The notes beneath the pieces were generated by a model, which saw nothing but the letters and a program-made list of their open reading frames with translations, ran no database searches and was not told the origin of the DNA. Source: SZUA-36 sp963774415 (GTDB lineage: Bacteria; Pseudomonadota; Gammaproteobacteria; Xanthomonadales; SZUA-36). Taken from it: a DNA stretch of 64,000 nt. The translations under genes were made by a program, and so were the position numbers. Shown one piece after another: positions 56,804 to 64,000 of this stretch. Each line of letters starts with the position of its first letter. Position 1 is the stretch's first letter. Location of the stretch: positions 1 through 64,000 of the forward strand of contig CAVZEU010000003.1 of the NCBI GenBank assembly GCA_963774415.1, read 5' to 3'.

Positions 56804-57433
56804 TCACAAACCGTAGTCTGCAAATTTTTCCAGCACCCGCGCCATCTCCGCGGCGTCGAGCGTCTTCGGTTCGCTGATCGCCAGCGCGCGGCAATAAACG
56901 CCGGCCAGGTGCTCGATCAGCCGCGCCAGCGCCAGCACGCGTTCGAGGTCCTTCTCGAAGCAGGTCAGACCGTGGTGAGCCATCAGGCAGGCCTTGCGGC
57001 CCTCGAGCGCCTCCAGCACACTGGCCGTGAGTTCCTCCGTTCCGAAGGTCGCATAGCGGGCGCAGCGGATATTCTCGCCGCCGGCCGCGGCGACCATGTA
57101 ATGAAAGGCGGGAAGGCCCCTGCCGAGGCAGGCCAGCGCCGTGCAAAACGGCGGGTGGGCGTGCAGCACCGAGCCTGCGGTCCGGTCGTGGCGATAAATC
57201 GCCGCGTGAAAACGCCATTCACTCGACGGCCGCAAACGACCGCGGGCGGTGCCGTCGAAATCCATGCTGACGATGTCGGCGGCCTTGATCTCGGTGTAGG
57301 GCATCGCCGAAGGCGTGATCAACATGCCCGATCCGCAACGCACGCTCAGGTTACCGGCGGTGCCTTCATTGAGGCCGCCATCGTTCATGGCGCGCGCAGT
57401 TTCCAACAATTGTTCGCGTAATCGCGCACTCAT
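56804..57433 (-). CDS. Class II aldolase/adducin family protein (MtnB or aldolase)
   Basis: The 209-residue protein has the zinc-binding HAHPPFCTAL and MAHHGLTCF pairs of histidines, a catalytic glutamate in SSEWRFHAAIYR and GNLSVRCGSGMLITPSA, which together define L-fuculose-phosphate-type class II aldolases and MtnB dehydratase. ATG overlaps the mtnA stop (ATGA). Next to mtnA, the substrate should be methylthioribulose-1-phosphate: either MtnB dehydration (methionine salvage) or aldol cleavage to DHAP and methylthioacetaldehyde (DHAP shunt). Sequence alone does not separate the two. Confidence 0.87.
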   Translation of the reverse strand: MSARLREQLLETARAMNDGGLNEGTAGNLSVRCGSGMLITPSAMPYTEIKAADIVSMDFDGTARGRLRPSSEWRFHAAIYRHDRTAGSVLHAHPPFCTALACLGRGLPAFHYMVAAAGGENIRCARYATFGTEELTASVLEALEGRKACLMAHHGLTCFEKDLERVLALARLIEHLAGVYCRALAISEPKTLDAAEMARVLEKFADYGL

Positions 57434-58539
57434 GCCATCGCCTCCCTGAATTCCGGATACAGCCCCAACAGGCCCGCCTCGCTGGCCGCGCAGACGCCGC
57501 GCTCGGTAATCAGTCCGGTGACCAGGCGCGCCGGCGTGACGTCGAAGGCGTAGTTGCGGGCGCTGGCGCCGTCCGGTGTCACCTGCACGGTCTCGATCCG
57601 GCCGCGGGAGTTTCTGCCCGTCACGTGCGTGACCTCGTCCTCGGCCCGCTGCTCGATCGGGATATGGCGAAGGCCCCGGGTCAGCTGCCAATCGATGGTC
57701 GGGCCGGGCAGCGCCACGTAAAAAGGCACCCGGTTGTCCGTGGCCGCCAAGGCCTTGAGATAGGTCCCGATCTTGTTGCAGACATCGCCGTTGCGGCTGG
57801 TACGATCCGTGCCGGTAATGCACAGGTCGACCATGCCGTGCTGCATCAGGTGACCGCCGGCATTGTCGACGATGACATCGTGCGGAACGCCGTGGGCGCC
57901 GAGTTCCCAGGCGGTCAGCGCCGCACCCTGGTTGCGCGGGCGCGTCTCGTCGACCCACACGTGCACCGGGATGCCCGTATCGTACGCGCGGTATATCGGC
58001 GCCAGCGCCGTGCCCCAGTCCACGGTCGCCAGCCAGCCCGCGTTGCAGTGGGTCAGGATATGCACCGGTTCCGCACCGCCGGACCTGGCCTGCCACGCTT
58101 CACGAATGAGCGCCAGCCCGTGCGCGCCGATGGACTCGTTGATCGCGACGTCCTCGTCGCTGATCTCGCCGGCGAGCGCGTACGCGGCCGCCGCCCTGTC
58201 CGCCTGCGGCAAGCGGTGCAGGGCTTCGTGCATCCGTTGCAGCGCCCAGCGGAGGTTGACCGCGGTCGGCCGGGTATCCAGCAGGCTCGCACAGGCTTCA
58301 TCGAGGCTTTCGTCGCCGGCATCACCGCGCAGCGCCAGCGCCACGCCGTAGGCCGCGGTGGCGCCGATCAGCGGCGCACCGCGCACGCGCATGGAGCGGA
58401 TCGCCTCGGCGGCGTCCCGGACGTCTTCGAGCGAGCGGGTAACGAAGTCGTGCGGCAGCCGCGTCTGGTCGATGATCCCAACCGACCGGCCATCCGCCTC
58501 TAACCATATGGAGCGGTAATGCGCGCCATCGACATTCAT
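57430..58539 (-). CDS. mtnA: S-methyl-5-thioribose-1-phosphate isomerase
   Basis: The 369-residue protein matches MtnA: RSIWLEADG start, SMRVRGAPLIGATAAYG, catalytic Cys in ILTHCNAGWLATVDWGTAL and Asp in ITGTDRTSRNGDVCNKIGTYLKA. It isomerises methylthioribose-1-phosphate to methylthioribulose-1-phosphate in salvage of methylthioadenosine. ATG at 58539 gives the family-typical start; a GTG at 58560 is an alternative. The aldolase-family gene is coupled downstream; mtnC, mtnD and mtnP are absent nearby. Confidence 0.95.
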   Translation of the reverse strand: MNVDGAHYRSIWLEADGRSVGIIDQTRLPHDFVTRSLEDVRDAAEAIRSMRVRGAPLIGATAAYGVALALRGDAGDESLDEACASLLDTRPTAVNLRWALQRMHEALHRLPQADRAAAAYALAGEISDEDVAINESIGAHGLALIREAWQARSGGAEPVHILTHCNAGWLATVDWGTALAPIYRAYDTGIPVHVWVDETRPRNQGAALTAWELGAHGVPHDVIVDNAGGHLMQHGMVDLCITGTDRTSRNGDVCNKIGTYLKALAATDNRVPFYVALPGPTIDWQLTRGLRHIPIEQRAEDEVTHVTGRNSRGRIETVQVTPDGASARNYAFDVTPARLVTGLITERGVCAASEAGLLGLYPEFREAMA

Positions 58540-58742
58540 CGGCAAATAATAACCGATCACGCTCCCGCGCGAAGGACCTGGACCTGAAGAACGGCGTCGG
58601 CGCGCAAATATGCGGCTGCGATGCCGCTGCCGGCTTGCGCCGGGGCGGGGTTTTCTTTAACTTGTGAAGCCGCCCCGGCGCGCAGGAATCCAGCCCCGGC
58701 CGGCCGCGCTCCGGCGGCCTTACATTCAGCGGACATTGACGC

Positions 58743-59870
58743 ATGCGAGTACGCATCCACGAACTCTTCGAAACCTTCCTCGGCGCACACGCGGCCGAAC
58801 CCGAGGTTTCGCTGGTCCATTCGCTGGCCGAGCCGCCCAGCCTGGGGCAATTCCTCGATGATCTCGACCCGGGGCTGAGCCTGGACTGGTCGGGACAATC
58901 CTTCATGGGTCTGCCGTCATTGCGTGAAAAGGTCGTAGAACGCTGGGGTTATGGGCCGGTCTGCACGGCCGACGACGTACTGATCACGGCCGGCACGGCG
59001 GAAGCCAACTTCCTCGCCATCAACAACCTGGTGGGGCCGGGCGACGAAATGATCGTGGACGTGCCGGGCTGGCCGCAGCCGCTGGTTCTCGCCGAAGCGC
59101 TCGGGGCAAAGGTCCGGAAGCTGGAGCGTGACGAAGCCCGGGGCTGGATGTTTGATTTCGGGCAACTGCAGGACCTGGTCAACGCGAACACGAAGCTGAT
59201 ATTCATCTGCAACCCCAATAATCCGACCGGGCACGTGCTTGATCGGGACGCCCTGCAGCGGCTGGTCGGGATGGCCGACCGGGTTGGCGCCTGGGTGCTT
59301 ACCGACGAGGTCTACCGGGGCATGGAGTGGGACGGCGAGGACACGCCCCGCGTCGCCAGCCTCTACGAGCGGGGCATCAGTACCGGCAGCGTGTCCAAGG
59401 TGCTGGGGCTGCAAGGCCTGCGGACGGGCTGGATGGTCTGCCGCGAGCACCAGCTGCTCACCGATTGCATGGTGCTGCGTGAGGACAGCAGCGAGATCAT
59501 GAACGTCATGGGCGAGGCCATCGCCGACATCGCCCTCGAGGCGGACCGCTTTGCAGCGGCGGTGGATCAGGCCAGGCAGGCGGGACAGCGCAACCTCGAG
59601 CTGATTCACCGCTTCATCCTGGACCAGCCCGGGCTTTCCTGGGAGCGGCCGCGGGCAGGCTTGATCGGGTTCTGCAAAACCGACCTCGGCATGGATGCGA
59701 AGAAATTGTCCCGGCAGCTATTGGGTTCGCCGTACCGGACATTCGTCATGCCCGGGAGCGCCTACGGCTACCCGAACCATGTCAGGCTCGGTGCGGGCGG
59801 TGGCCAGGAGCAGGAAGTCGCCGAGGGGTTGCGGCGGCTGGCGCAATTCCTGGAAAACGCCCGACGGTGA
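58743..59870 (+). CDS. Class I/II PLP-dependent aminotransferase
   Basis: The 375-residue protein has the fold-type I aminotransferase pattern: GTAEANFLAINNLVGPGDEMIVD, CNPNNPTGHVLDRDAL, DEVYRGMEW, PLP-binding Lys in STGSVSKVLGLQGLRTGWM and PGSAYGYPNHVRLG. It resembles aspartate-type and capreomycidine-synthase-like members; the substrate is open. It is the first of three amino-acid-type genes on the plus strand, separated from the next by 320 bases. Confidence 0.88.
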   Translation: MRVRIHELFETFLGAHAAEPEVSLVHSLAEPPSLGQFLDDLDPGLSLDWSGQSFMGLPSLREKVVERWGYGPVCTADDVLITAGTAEANFLAINNLVGPGDEMIVDVPGWPQPLVLAEALGAKVRKLERDEARGWMFDFGQLQDLVNANTKLIFICNPNNPTGHVLDRDALQRLVGMADRVGAWVLTDEVYRGMEWDGEDTPRVASLYERGISTGSVSKVLGLQGLRTGWMVCREHQLLTDCMVLREDSSEIMNVMGEAIADIALEADRFAAAVDQARQAGQRNLELIHRFILDQPGLSWERPRAGLIGFCKTDLGMDAKKLSRQLLGSPYRTFVMPGSAYGYPNHVRLGAGGGQEQEVAEGLRRLAQFLENARR

Positions 59871-60192
59871 ATTGCATCAGCGCAGGTACTAAAGGATGTG
59901 TTGCAACGACACGCAGCCGCTGGCAGTTTACTTCGGGCGACCTGGAAGCGCCGCATGGGCGTTCCGTTCGGGGGCATCATGGCCGGGACGGTGGTTGTGG
60001 GTGGGCGGGACCGTGCATCCGTCGGGAACGGATGCCGAGCGGCCCCGGAAGGCTTGAGCGTGTCCCGCCAACAGACAACCGCCAGCCATTCGATAAAGAC
60101 ATGCGATTTCAAAGCGATGAATCCGTCATACGTGCCGATCGGACAGGTATGCAACACGCTTGAAAAGTGACTGCCAGAGGGAGGAAACTGAC
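59871..60192. other. Intergenic region between aminotransferase and aldolase genes
   Basis: No convincing gene in these 322 bases; short frames on both strands lack ribosome sites and recognisable features. It contains the GAGGGAGGAAACTGAC ribosome site of the next gene at its right end. No clear promoter pair or RNA structure seen. Confidence 0.45.
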
Positions 60193-61221
60193 ATGCTCAA
60201 GGTCGATCTGCGTTCGGATACGTTTACCTTGCCGGACTCCGGCATGCGCAAGGCCATCTTCGAGGCCGAAGTCGGCAACTCCGGCTATGGCGAGGACCCT
60301 TCGGTCACCCGTCTGGAAACGGAGGTCGCCCGGTACTTTGGCGCGCAGGCAGCCGTTTTCCTGCCCTCGGCGACGATGGCCGGCCAGATCGCGATCCACG
60401 TCTGGTGCGACCCGGGCGACGTGGTCCTGATCGAGGAGTACGGCCACAACTATTATTTCGAAACGGGCTCGATGGCCCTGATCTCCGGCGCGCAGGCGCG
60501 CCCGCTCAAGGGCGCGGGAGGCATCCTCTCGGCGCAGACACTCGACGCGGCGATCGTGCACCCGGAAAACCCGCACGCGCGCACCGCGCTGATGGTGCTG
60601 GAGAACACCTCGAACTTCGGCGGCGGCCGGGTCTACCCCTTGGCGACACTGGAGCACATTTTCGTGCTCGGAGACGAGCGCGGCCTGCCGGTCCACGTCG
60701 ACGGTGCGCGTATCTGGAACGCCATCGTCGCCAGCGGCAGCGAGCCGGCGGCGCTGATGCCGCCGCGGGGGTCGATGTCGGTCTGTTTTTCCAAGGGCCT
60801 CGGTGCACCGATGGGGGCCCTGCTGCTGGGTACATCCGACTTCATTGACGAAGCCCGCCGCGTGCAGTGCATGCTCGGCGGCGTCATGCGGCAGGTCGGC
60901 TTCATGGCGGCCGCCGCCCTCTATGGTTTCCGCAACAACCTGGCAAGGCTGGCGCAGGACCACGCCAACTGCAGGTTCATGGCGGAACAACTCGCCGGCC
61001 ACCCGGCGCTCGAACTCGACCCGCACAGTGTCCAAACCAACATTCTTTACTTCACCGTCAAGGCCGGCGCCGCACGTGCCGCTGCGCTGATCGGGGCCTT
61101 GTCGGCCGCGGGCGTCGCCGCCTTGCGCCTGGGACCGCTGGTGCGGCTGGTCACCTCTCTGAACGTCACGCGCGATGACTGCGAATATGCGGTCGACGCC
61201 ATAAGGAGCACGCTGAAATGA
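60193..61221 (+). CDS. Threonine aldolase-like PLP enzyme
   Basis: The 342-residue protein belongs to the low-specificity threonine aldolase/beta-eliminating lyase family: DLRSDTFTLPDSGMRKAIFEAEVGNSGYGEDPSV, ENTSNFGGGRVYP, VHVDGARIWNA and PLP lysine in SVCFSKGLGAPMGALL. It cleaves beta-hydroxy amino acids to glycine and an aldehyde, or a related reaction. GGAGG before the ATG fixes the start. Its stop overlaps the PhzF-like start by four bases (ATGA), so the two are coupled. Confidence 0.9.
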   Translation: MLKVDLRSDTFTLPDSGMRKAIFEAEVGNSGYGEDPSVTRLETEVARYFGAQAAVFLPSATMAGQIAIHVWCDPGDVVLIEEYGHNYYFETGSMALISGAQARPLKGAGGILSAQTLDAAIVHPENPHARTALMVLENTSNFGGGRVYPLATLEHIFVLGDERGLPVHVDGARIWNAIVASGSEPAALMPPRGSMSVCFSKGLGAPMGALLLGTSDFIDEARRVQCMLGGVMRQVGFMAAAALYGFRNNLARLAQDHANCRFMAEQLAGHPALELDPHSVQTNILYFTVKAGAARAAALIGALSAAGVAALRLGPLVRLVTSLNVTRDDCEYAVDAIRSTLK

Positions 61222-62138
61222 ACACCACGAGCAAGCCGTCGGCACAGCGGACTCACCGCGTCGAGGTCTGGCGGGTCAACGCTTTTACCGCCACCCCGTT
61301 CAAAGGCAACCCGGCCGGCGTCGTCGCGGACGGCGACGGGCTCAGCGAGGAGGCGATGCTCGCCATCGCCGGGGAACTCAACGACATTTCCGAAACGGTG
61401 TTCATCTGCCGGCCGGACGACCCCGGCGCCGAACTGCGCCTGCGCTACTTCACGACCACGATGGAGGTGGACCTGTGCGGGCACGCGACCGTCTCGGCGC
61501 TGTTCACGCTGGGCTGGCTCGGGCGCCTGCGCGGCGACAATGAAACGAGGACGGTGCGTGTGCAAACCAACGTGGGTGTACTCGAACTGGGTTTGCAGTT
61601 CGCGGCCGGAGAACCGGCGTGGGCGAGCATGCAGCAATTACCCCCGCAAACCGCAGCGGCGCCCGGTGCGGAGCACGCCCCGGCCATACTGGGCTTGCCC
61701 GAATCCGCGTTGTCGACCCGCTTCGATACCGGCTGTGCCTACGCCGGTTTGTGGGCCTGTTTCGTACCGCTCGAGGACGTATCCTGGCTGCGCCGTATCC
61801 GCGTGGATTCCGAGCGCATAGAGGAAGTATGGCCGGACAACCCCGAGCTCTCCGGCATCTACCCGTTCGCCTTCGTTGACGAGAAGACGACACAGGGCCG
61901 CTTTTTCTCCCCGCCCAAATACGGCATCGTCGAAGATCCGGTCACCGGCACCGCCTGCGGCGCCCTCGGCGGCTACCTGCTGTCGCGGGGCGGCATGCCC
62001 GCGGACGGCGAGCTGGTCGCCCGCCAGGGCTTCGAGATGGGCCGCGGAGGCCTGGCCCGCGTCAGCCGCAACGCCAACGGCAACATGCAGATACGTGGCC
62101 AGGCGGTGCCGATATTCAGGGGCGAACTGCTGGCATAG
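61218..62138 (+). CDS. PhzF family isomerase/epimerase
   Basis: The 306-residue protein has the PhzF two-domain fold: VNAFTATPFKGNPAGVV, catalytic Glu in LNDISETVFI, YFTTTMEVDLCGHATVSAL and EDPVTGTACGALGGYL. PhzF in phenazine producers isomerises dihydro-hydroxyanthranilate; most relatives have unknown substrates. No other phenazine gene is present, so a separate small-molecule role with the aldolase is likely. Confidence 0.9.
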   Translation: MNTTSKPSAQRTHRVEVWRVNAFTATPFKGNPAGVVADGDGLSEEAMLAIAGELNDISETVFICRPDDPGAELRLRYFTTTMEVDLCGHATVSALFTLGWLGRLRGDNETRTVRVQTNVGVLELGLQFAAGEPAWASMQQLPPQTAAAPGAEHAPAILGLPESALSTRFDTGCAYAGLWACFVPLEDVSWLRRIRVDSERIEEVWPDNPELSGIYPFAFVDEKTTQGRFFSPPKYGIVEDPVTGTACGALGGYLLSRGGMPADGELVARQGFEMGRGGLARVSRNANGNMQIRGQAVPIFRGELLA

Positions 62139-62322
62139 GGCGCGGCGGGATCCGCGTTTGCTCCCGCACCCGCCACCGGGCCGCGAACGCCGGCAATCGC
62201 GATCTGCAGTCGTCAGATCGGGTAAGATCTTACGCTGTGACCAATACCGAACCGTGACTTGCGGGACCCGCGGCACGCGCCGTGAGACCGTATCCTGTGG
62301 ACTGCGGCAAAGGAATACTCGA

Positions 62323-63687
62323 ATGCGAACGATCCAATTTCACGGAACACTGTTGTTGCTGTGCGCGTTGCTGTTGGGATGCCTTGCCCCGGCCCTGGCA
62401 GCAGAAGACAGCCCGCGCGACCTGGCGCCGGGCCTGATCGTGCCGGAGGCGGCCCGCCCTGGTCCGAACTTCAATGCCCGGGCCGCGACCCAGGCGTACA
62501 TCGATCTTCTGACGCCGGAACAGCGCGCGCAATCGGACGCCTATTTCGAGGGCGGCTACTGGATCGGCTTGTGGGACATGCTGGTAACGGCCGCGGTCGC
62601 GGCCCTGCTTTTATTCAGCGGCGCATCGCGCAAGCTGCGTGACTGGGCGGGGAAAGTCGGGCGCCGGCCTTTCCTGCACACGGCCGTCTACGCCCTGATG
62701 TTCATCGTCGCGGTGTACCTTCTGACCTTGCCCTGGATGGTTTACACGGGATTCTTTCGTGAGCATCAATACGGCCTTGCGACGCAGGCCTTTCCCGCCT
62801 GGTTGGGCGACAGCCTGAAGGAACTCGGCGTAAACCTCGTCATCGGGGCGCCCGCGATCGCACTGCTGTACACCGCCGTGCGCCGCGCCGGCGCCGCCTG
62901 GTGGGCCTGGGCCGGCGCCATTACGGTCGCACTCCTGCTCTTCGTCGCAATGATCGCACCGGTGTTCATTACGCCGCTTTTCAATACCTACAAGCCCCTG
63001 GCGGAAGGCCCGCTGCGTGACTCGCTACTGTCGCTGGCGCGCGCCTACCGCATCCCCGCCGATAACGTCTATGTCTTCGATGCGTCCAGGCAAACCACCC
63101 GCATCAGCGCCAATGTCTCGGGGATGTTCGGCACGACGCGAATTTCGCTCAACGACAACCTGCTCAATGGCACTTCCGCGCCGGAAATTCGCGCGGTCAT
63201 GGGCCACGAGATGGGCCACTACCTGCTCAATCACGGTGTCCGCCTGGTCATCTACATCGGTTTGGTGTTGACCCTCGGGTTTTTGTTCCTGCACCTTGGT
63301 TTCGAGGCCGCGGCGCGGCGCTTCGGCGCGCGCTGGGGTGTAACCGGGCGCACAGACCCGGCCGGCTTGCCGCTGGCCATGGCGCTGCTCGCCGTCTACC
63401 TGACGCTGACGCAACCGGTGCTCAATTCCATTACCCGCTCGGCCGAGGCCGAAGCCGACCGGTTTGGCCTGGCCGCCGCTGCCGAGCCCTACGGGTTCGC
63501 GACCGCGGCGATGCGGCTTTCGACTTACCGCAAGATTCACCCCGGAAAATGGGAAGAAGTCATTTTCTACGATCACCCAAGCGGATATGACCGCGTTTTC
63601 GGGGCGATGACCTGGCTCAAGGAACATCAGGACGACCCGCGCCTCGCGGCGGAAGCGGCGCAAGCACGTCGCGGCGCCGCGCCCTGA
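62323..63687 (+). CDS. M48 family metalloprotease (Ste24-like)
   Basis: The 454-residue protein begins with a signal/anchor (LLLLCALLLGCLAPALA), has five or six helices, and the zinc motif HEMGH (about residue 297) with the third ligand Glu in AEAEADRFG. The N-terminal region RPFLHTAVYALMFIVAVYLLTLPW and the DNVYVFDASRQTTRISANVSG segment are typical of Ste24/CAAX-type prenyl proteases. In bacteria such membrane proteases help clear damaged proteins. The ATG at 62323 is used; upstream sequence is out of pattern. Confidence 0.9.
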   Translation: MRTIQFHGTLLLLCALLLGCLAPALAAEDSPRDLAPGLIVPEAARPGPNFNARAATQAYIDLLTPEQRAQSDAYFEGGYWIGLWDMLVTAAVAALLLFSGASRKLRDWAGKVGRRPFLHTAVYALMFIVAVYLLTLPWMVYTGFFREHQYGLATQAFPAWLGDSLKELGVNLVIGAPAIALLYTAVRRAGAAWWAWAGAITVALLLFVAMIAPVFITPLFNTYKPLAEGPLRDSLLSLARAYRIPADNVYVFDASRQTTRISANVSGMFGTTRISLNDNLLNGTSAPEIRAVMGHEMGHYLLNHGVRLVIYIGLVLTLGFLFLHLGFEAAARRFGARWGVTGRTDPAGLPLAMALLAVYLTLTQPVLNSITRSAEAEADRFGLAAAAEPYGFATAAMRLSTYRKIHPGKWEEVIFYDHPSGYDRVFGAMTWLKEHQDDPRLAAEAAQARRGAAP

Positions 63688-63786
63688 GGCCGAGCCTGTC
63701 TCGATCCCGATGCCGACCAGAAGCGGCCAACGGGGTATTGCCGGCGGCGCCCGCGGTGGCGGCGGCCGGCGGCCGCGGAAGACCGG

Positions 63787-64000
63787 TTATTCGTGATGCC
63801 CGTCCGGACCGTGCACGTGACCGTGCCGGGTTTCCTCTTCGCTGGCGTCCCGAATCGCGGTGATTTCCACGTCGAACGTCAGGGTTTCGCCGGCCAACGG
63901 ATGGTTGCCGTCCACGTCGACGTTGAAGCGGCCCACCTTCAGCACCCGCACCTGCACTGGGCCCTGCCGGGTTTGCAGGTTCAGGATCTGGCCCGGCCTG
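63787..64000 (-). CDS. FKBP-type peptidyl-prolyl isomerase (SlyD-like), C-terminal part
   Basis: Only the last 70 codons are in the window; the 5' part lies beyond position 64000. The minus-strand translation contains FNVDVDGNHPLAGETLTFDVEI, the SlyD/FKBP hallmark, then a tail with HGHVHGPDGHHE, a metal-binding histidine-rich end. SlyD is a cytoplasmic folding helper and nickel metallochaperone. Confidence 0.9.
   Translation of the reverse strand, partial: RPGQILNLQTRQGPVQVRVLKVGRFNVDVDGNHPLAGETLTFDVEITAIRDASEEETRHGHVHGPDGHHE

Noticed and set aside
59768..60157. A gene on the minus strand overlapping the end of the aminotransferase
   Set aside because: Overlaps a certain gene and lacks recognisable features or a ribosome site.

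Overview
The window is a GC-rich (roughly 60% or more by eye) stretch of a Gammaproteobacterium chromosome. The inference rests on the gene set: AcpH, ZapE, BioC, ComF, UbiA, TatABC, GlmU-GlmS, HemH, BPSS1780-type and SirB2-like membrane proteins, and an OmcA/MtrC-type decaheme cytochrome. The lineage looks like an environmental, respiring group (Chromatiales/Woeseiaceae-like), but nothing here fixes genus or family. Coding density is high, most genes are intact, and many are stacked in short operons with 4-bp start/stop overlaps.

Layout. 1-3.3 kb: a membrane TPR protein gene broken by about ten frameshifts, then a tRNA-Arg(CCG) gene flanked on both sides by truncated duplicates of itself and its surroundings. 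3.3-13.4 kb: housekeeping genes (cytochrome c5-like protein, AcpH, an alpha/beta hydrolase, ZapE, BioC, ComF, UbiA, TatD, a fatty-acid desaturase) interrupted by two non-coding repeat systems: a 162-bp tandem repeat after zapE, and two near-identical inverted-repeat elements that bracket a GNAT acetyltransferase between comF and ubiA. 13.5-18.7 kb: two ABC-2 exporters, one in an operon with a secreted TAP-type hydrolase. 18.7-28.5 kb: periplasmic peroxiredoxin, a double CDGSH protein, QueD-HemH, an exported protein with a C-terminal sorting-like tail, TatABC, a BPSS1780-like membrane protein, a LOG-type hydrolase, a rhomboid protease and acetyl-CoA synthetase.

28.5-33.9 kb is the most unusual block: on one strand lie a SLOG-like nucleotide-sensing domain fused to four membrane helices, a TIR-membrane-TPR protein, and two paralogous small exported proteins of unknown family. 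This has the architecture of a nucleotide-signal/TIR conflict (possible defence) or stress-signalling system and is the best candidate here for an undescribed system.

34-44 kb: a 2-hydroxyacid dehydrogenase, a solitary ExbD, GlmS-GlmU, a secreted S9 peptidase, small membrane genes and a 6-phosphogluconolactonase. 44-48.8 kb: the decaheme cytochrome with a strong terminator, then a GFA protein, a methyltransferase, an AlkA-type glycosylase and a thioesterase. 48.9-53.5 kb: a lipoprotein solute-binding protein translationally coupled to a hybrid histidine kinase whose catalytic half has a strikingly different base composition. 53.8-64 kb: small unknown proteins, an APH-fold kinase, an MtnA plus class II aldolase pair (methylthioadenosine salvage), three amino-acid-type enzymes (aminotransferase, threonine aldolase-like, PhzF-like), a Ste24-type M48 protease and the end of a SlyD-type isomerase cut by the window edge.
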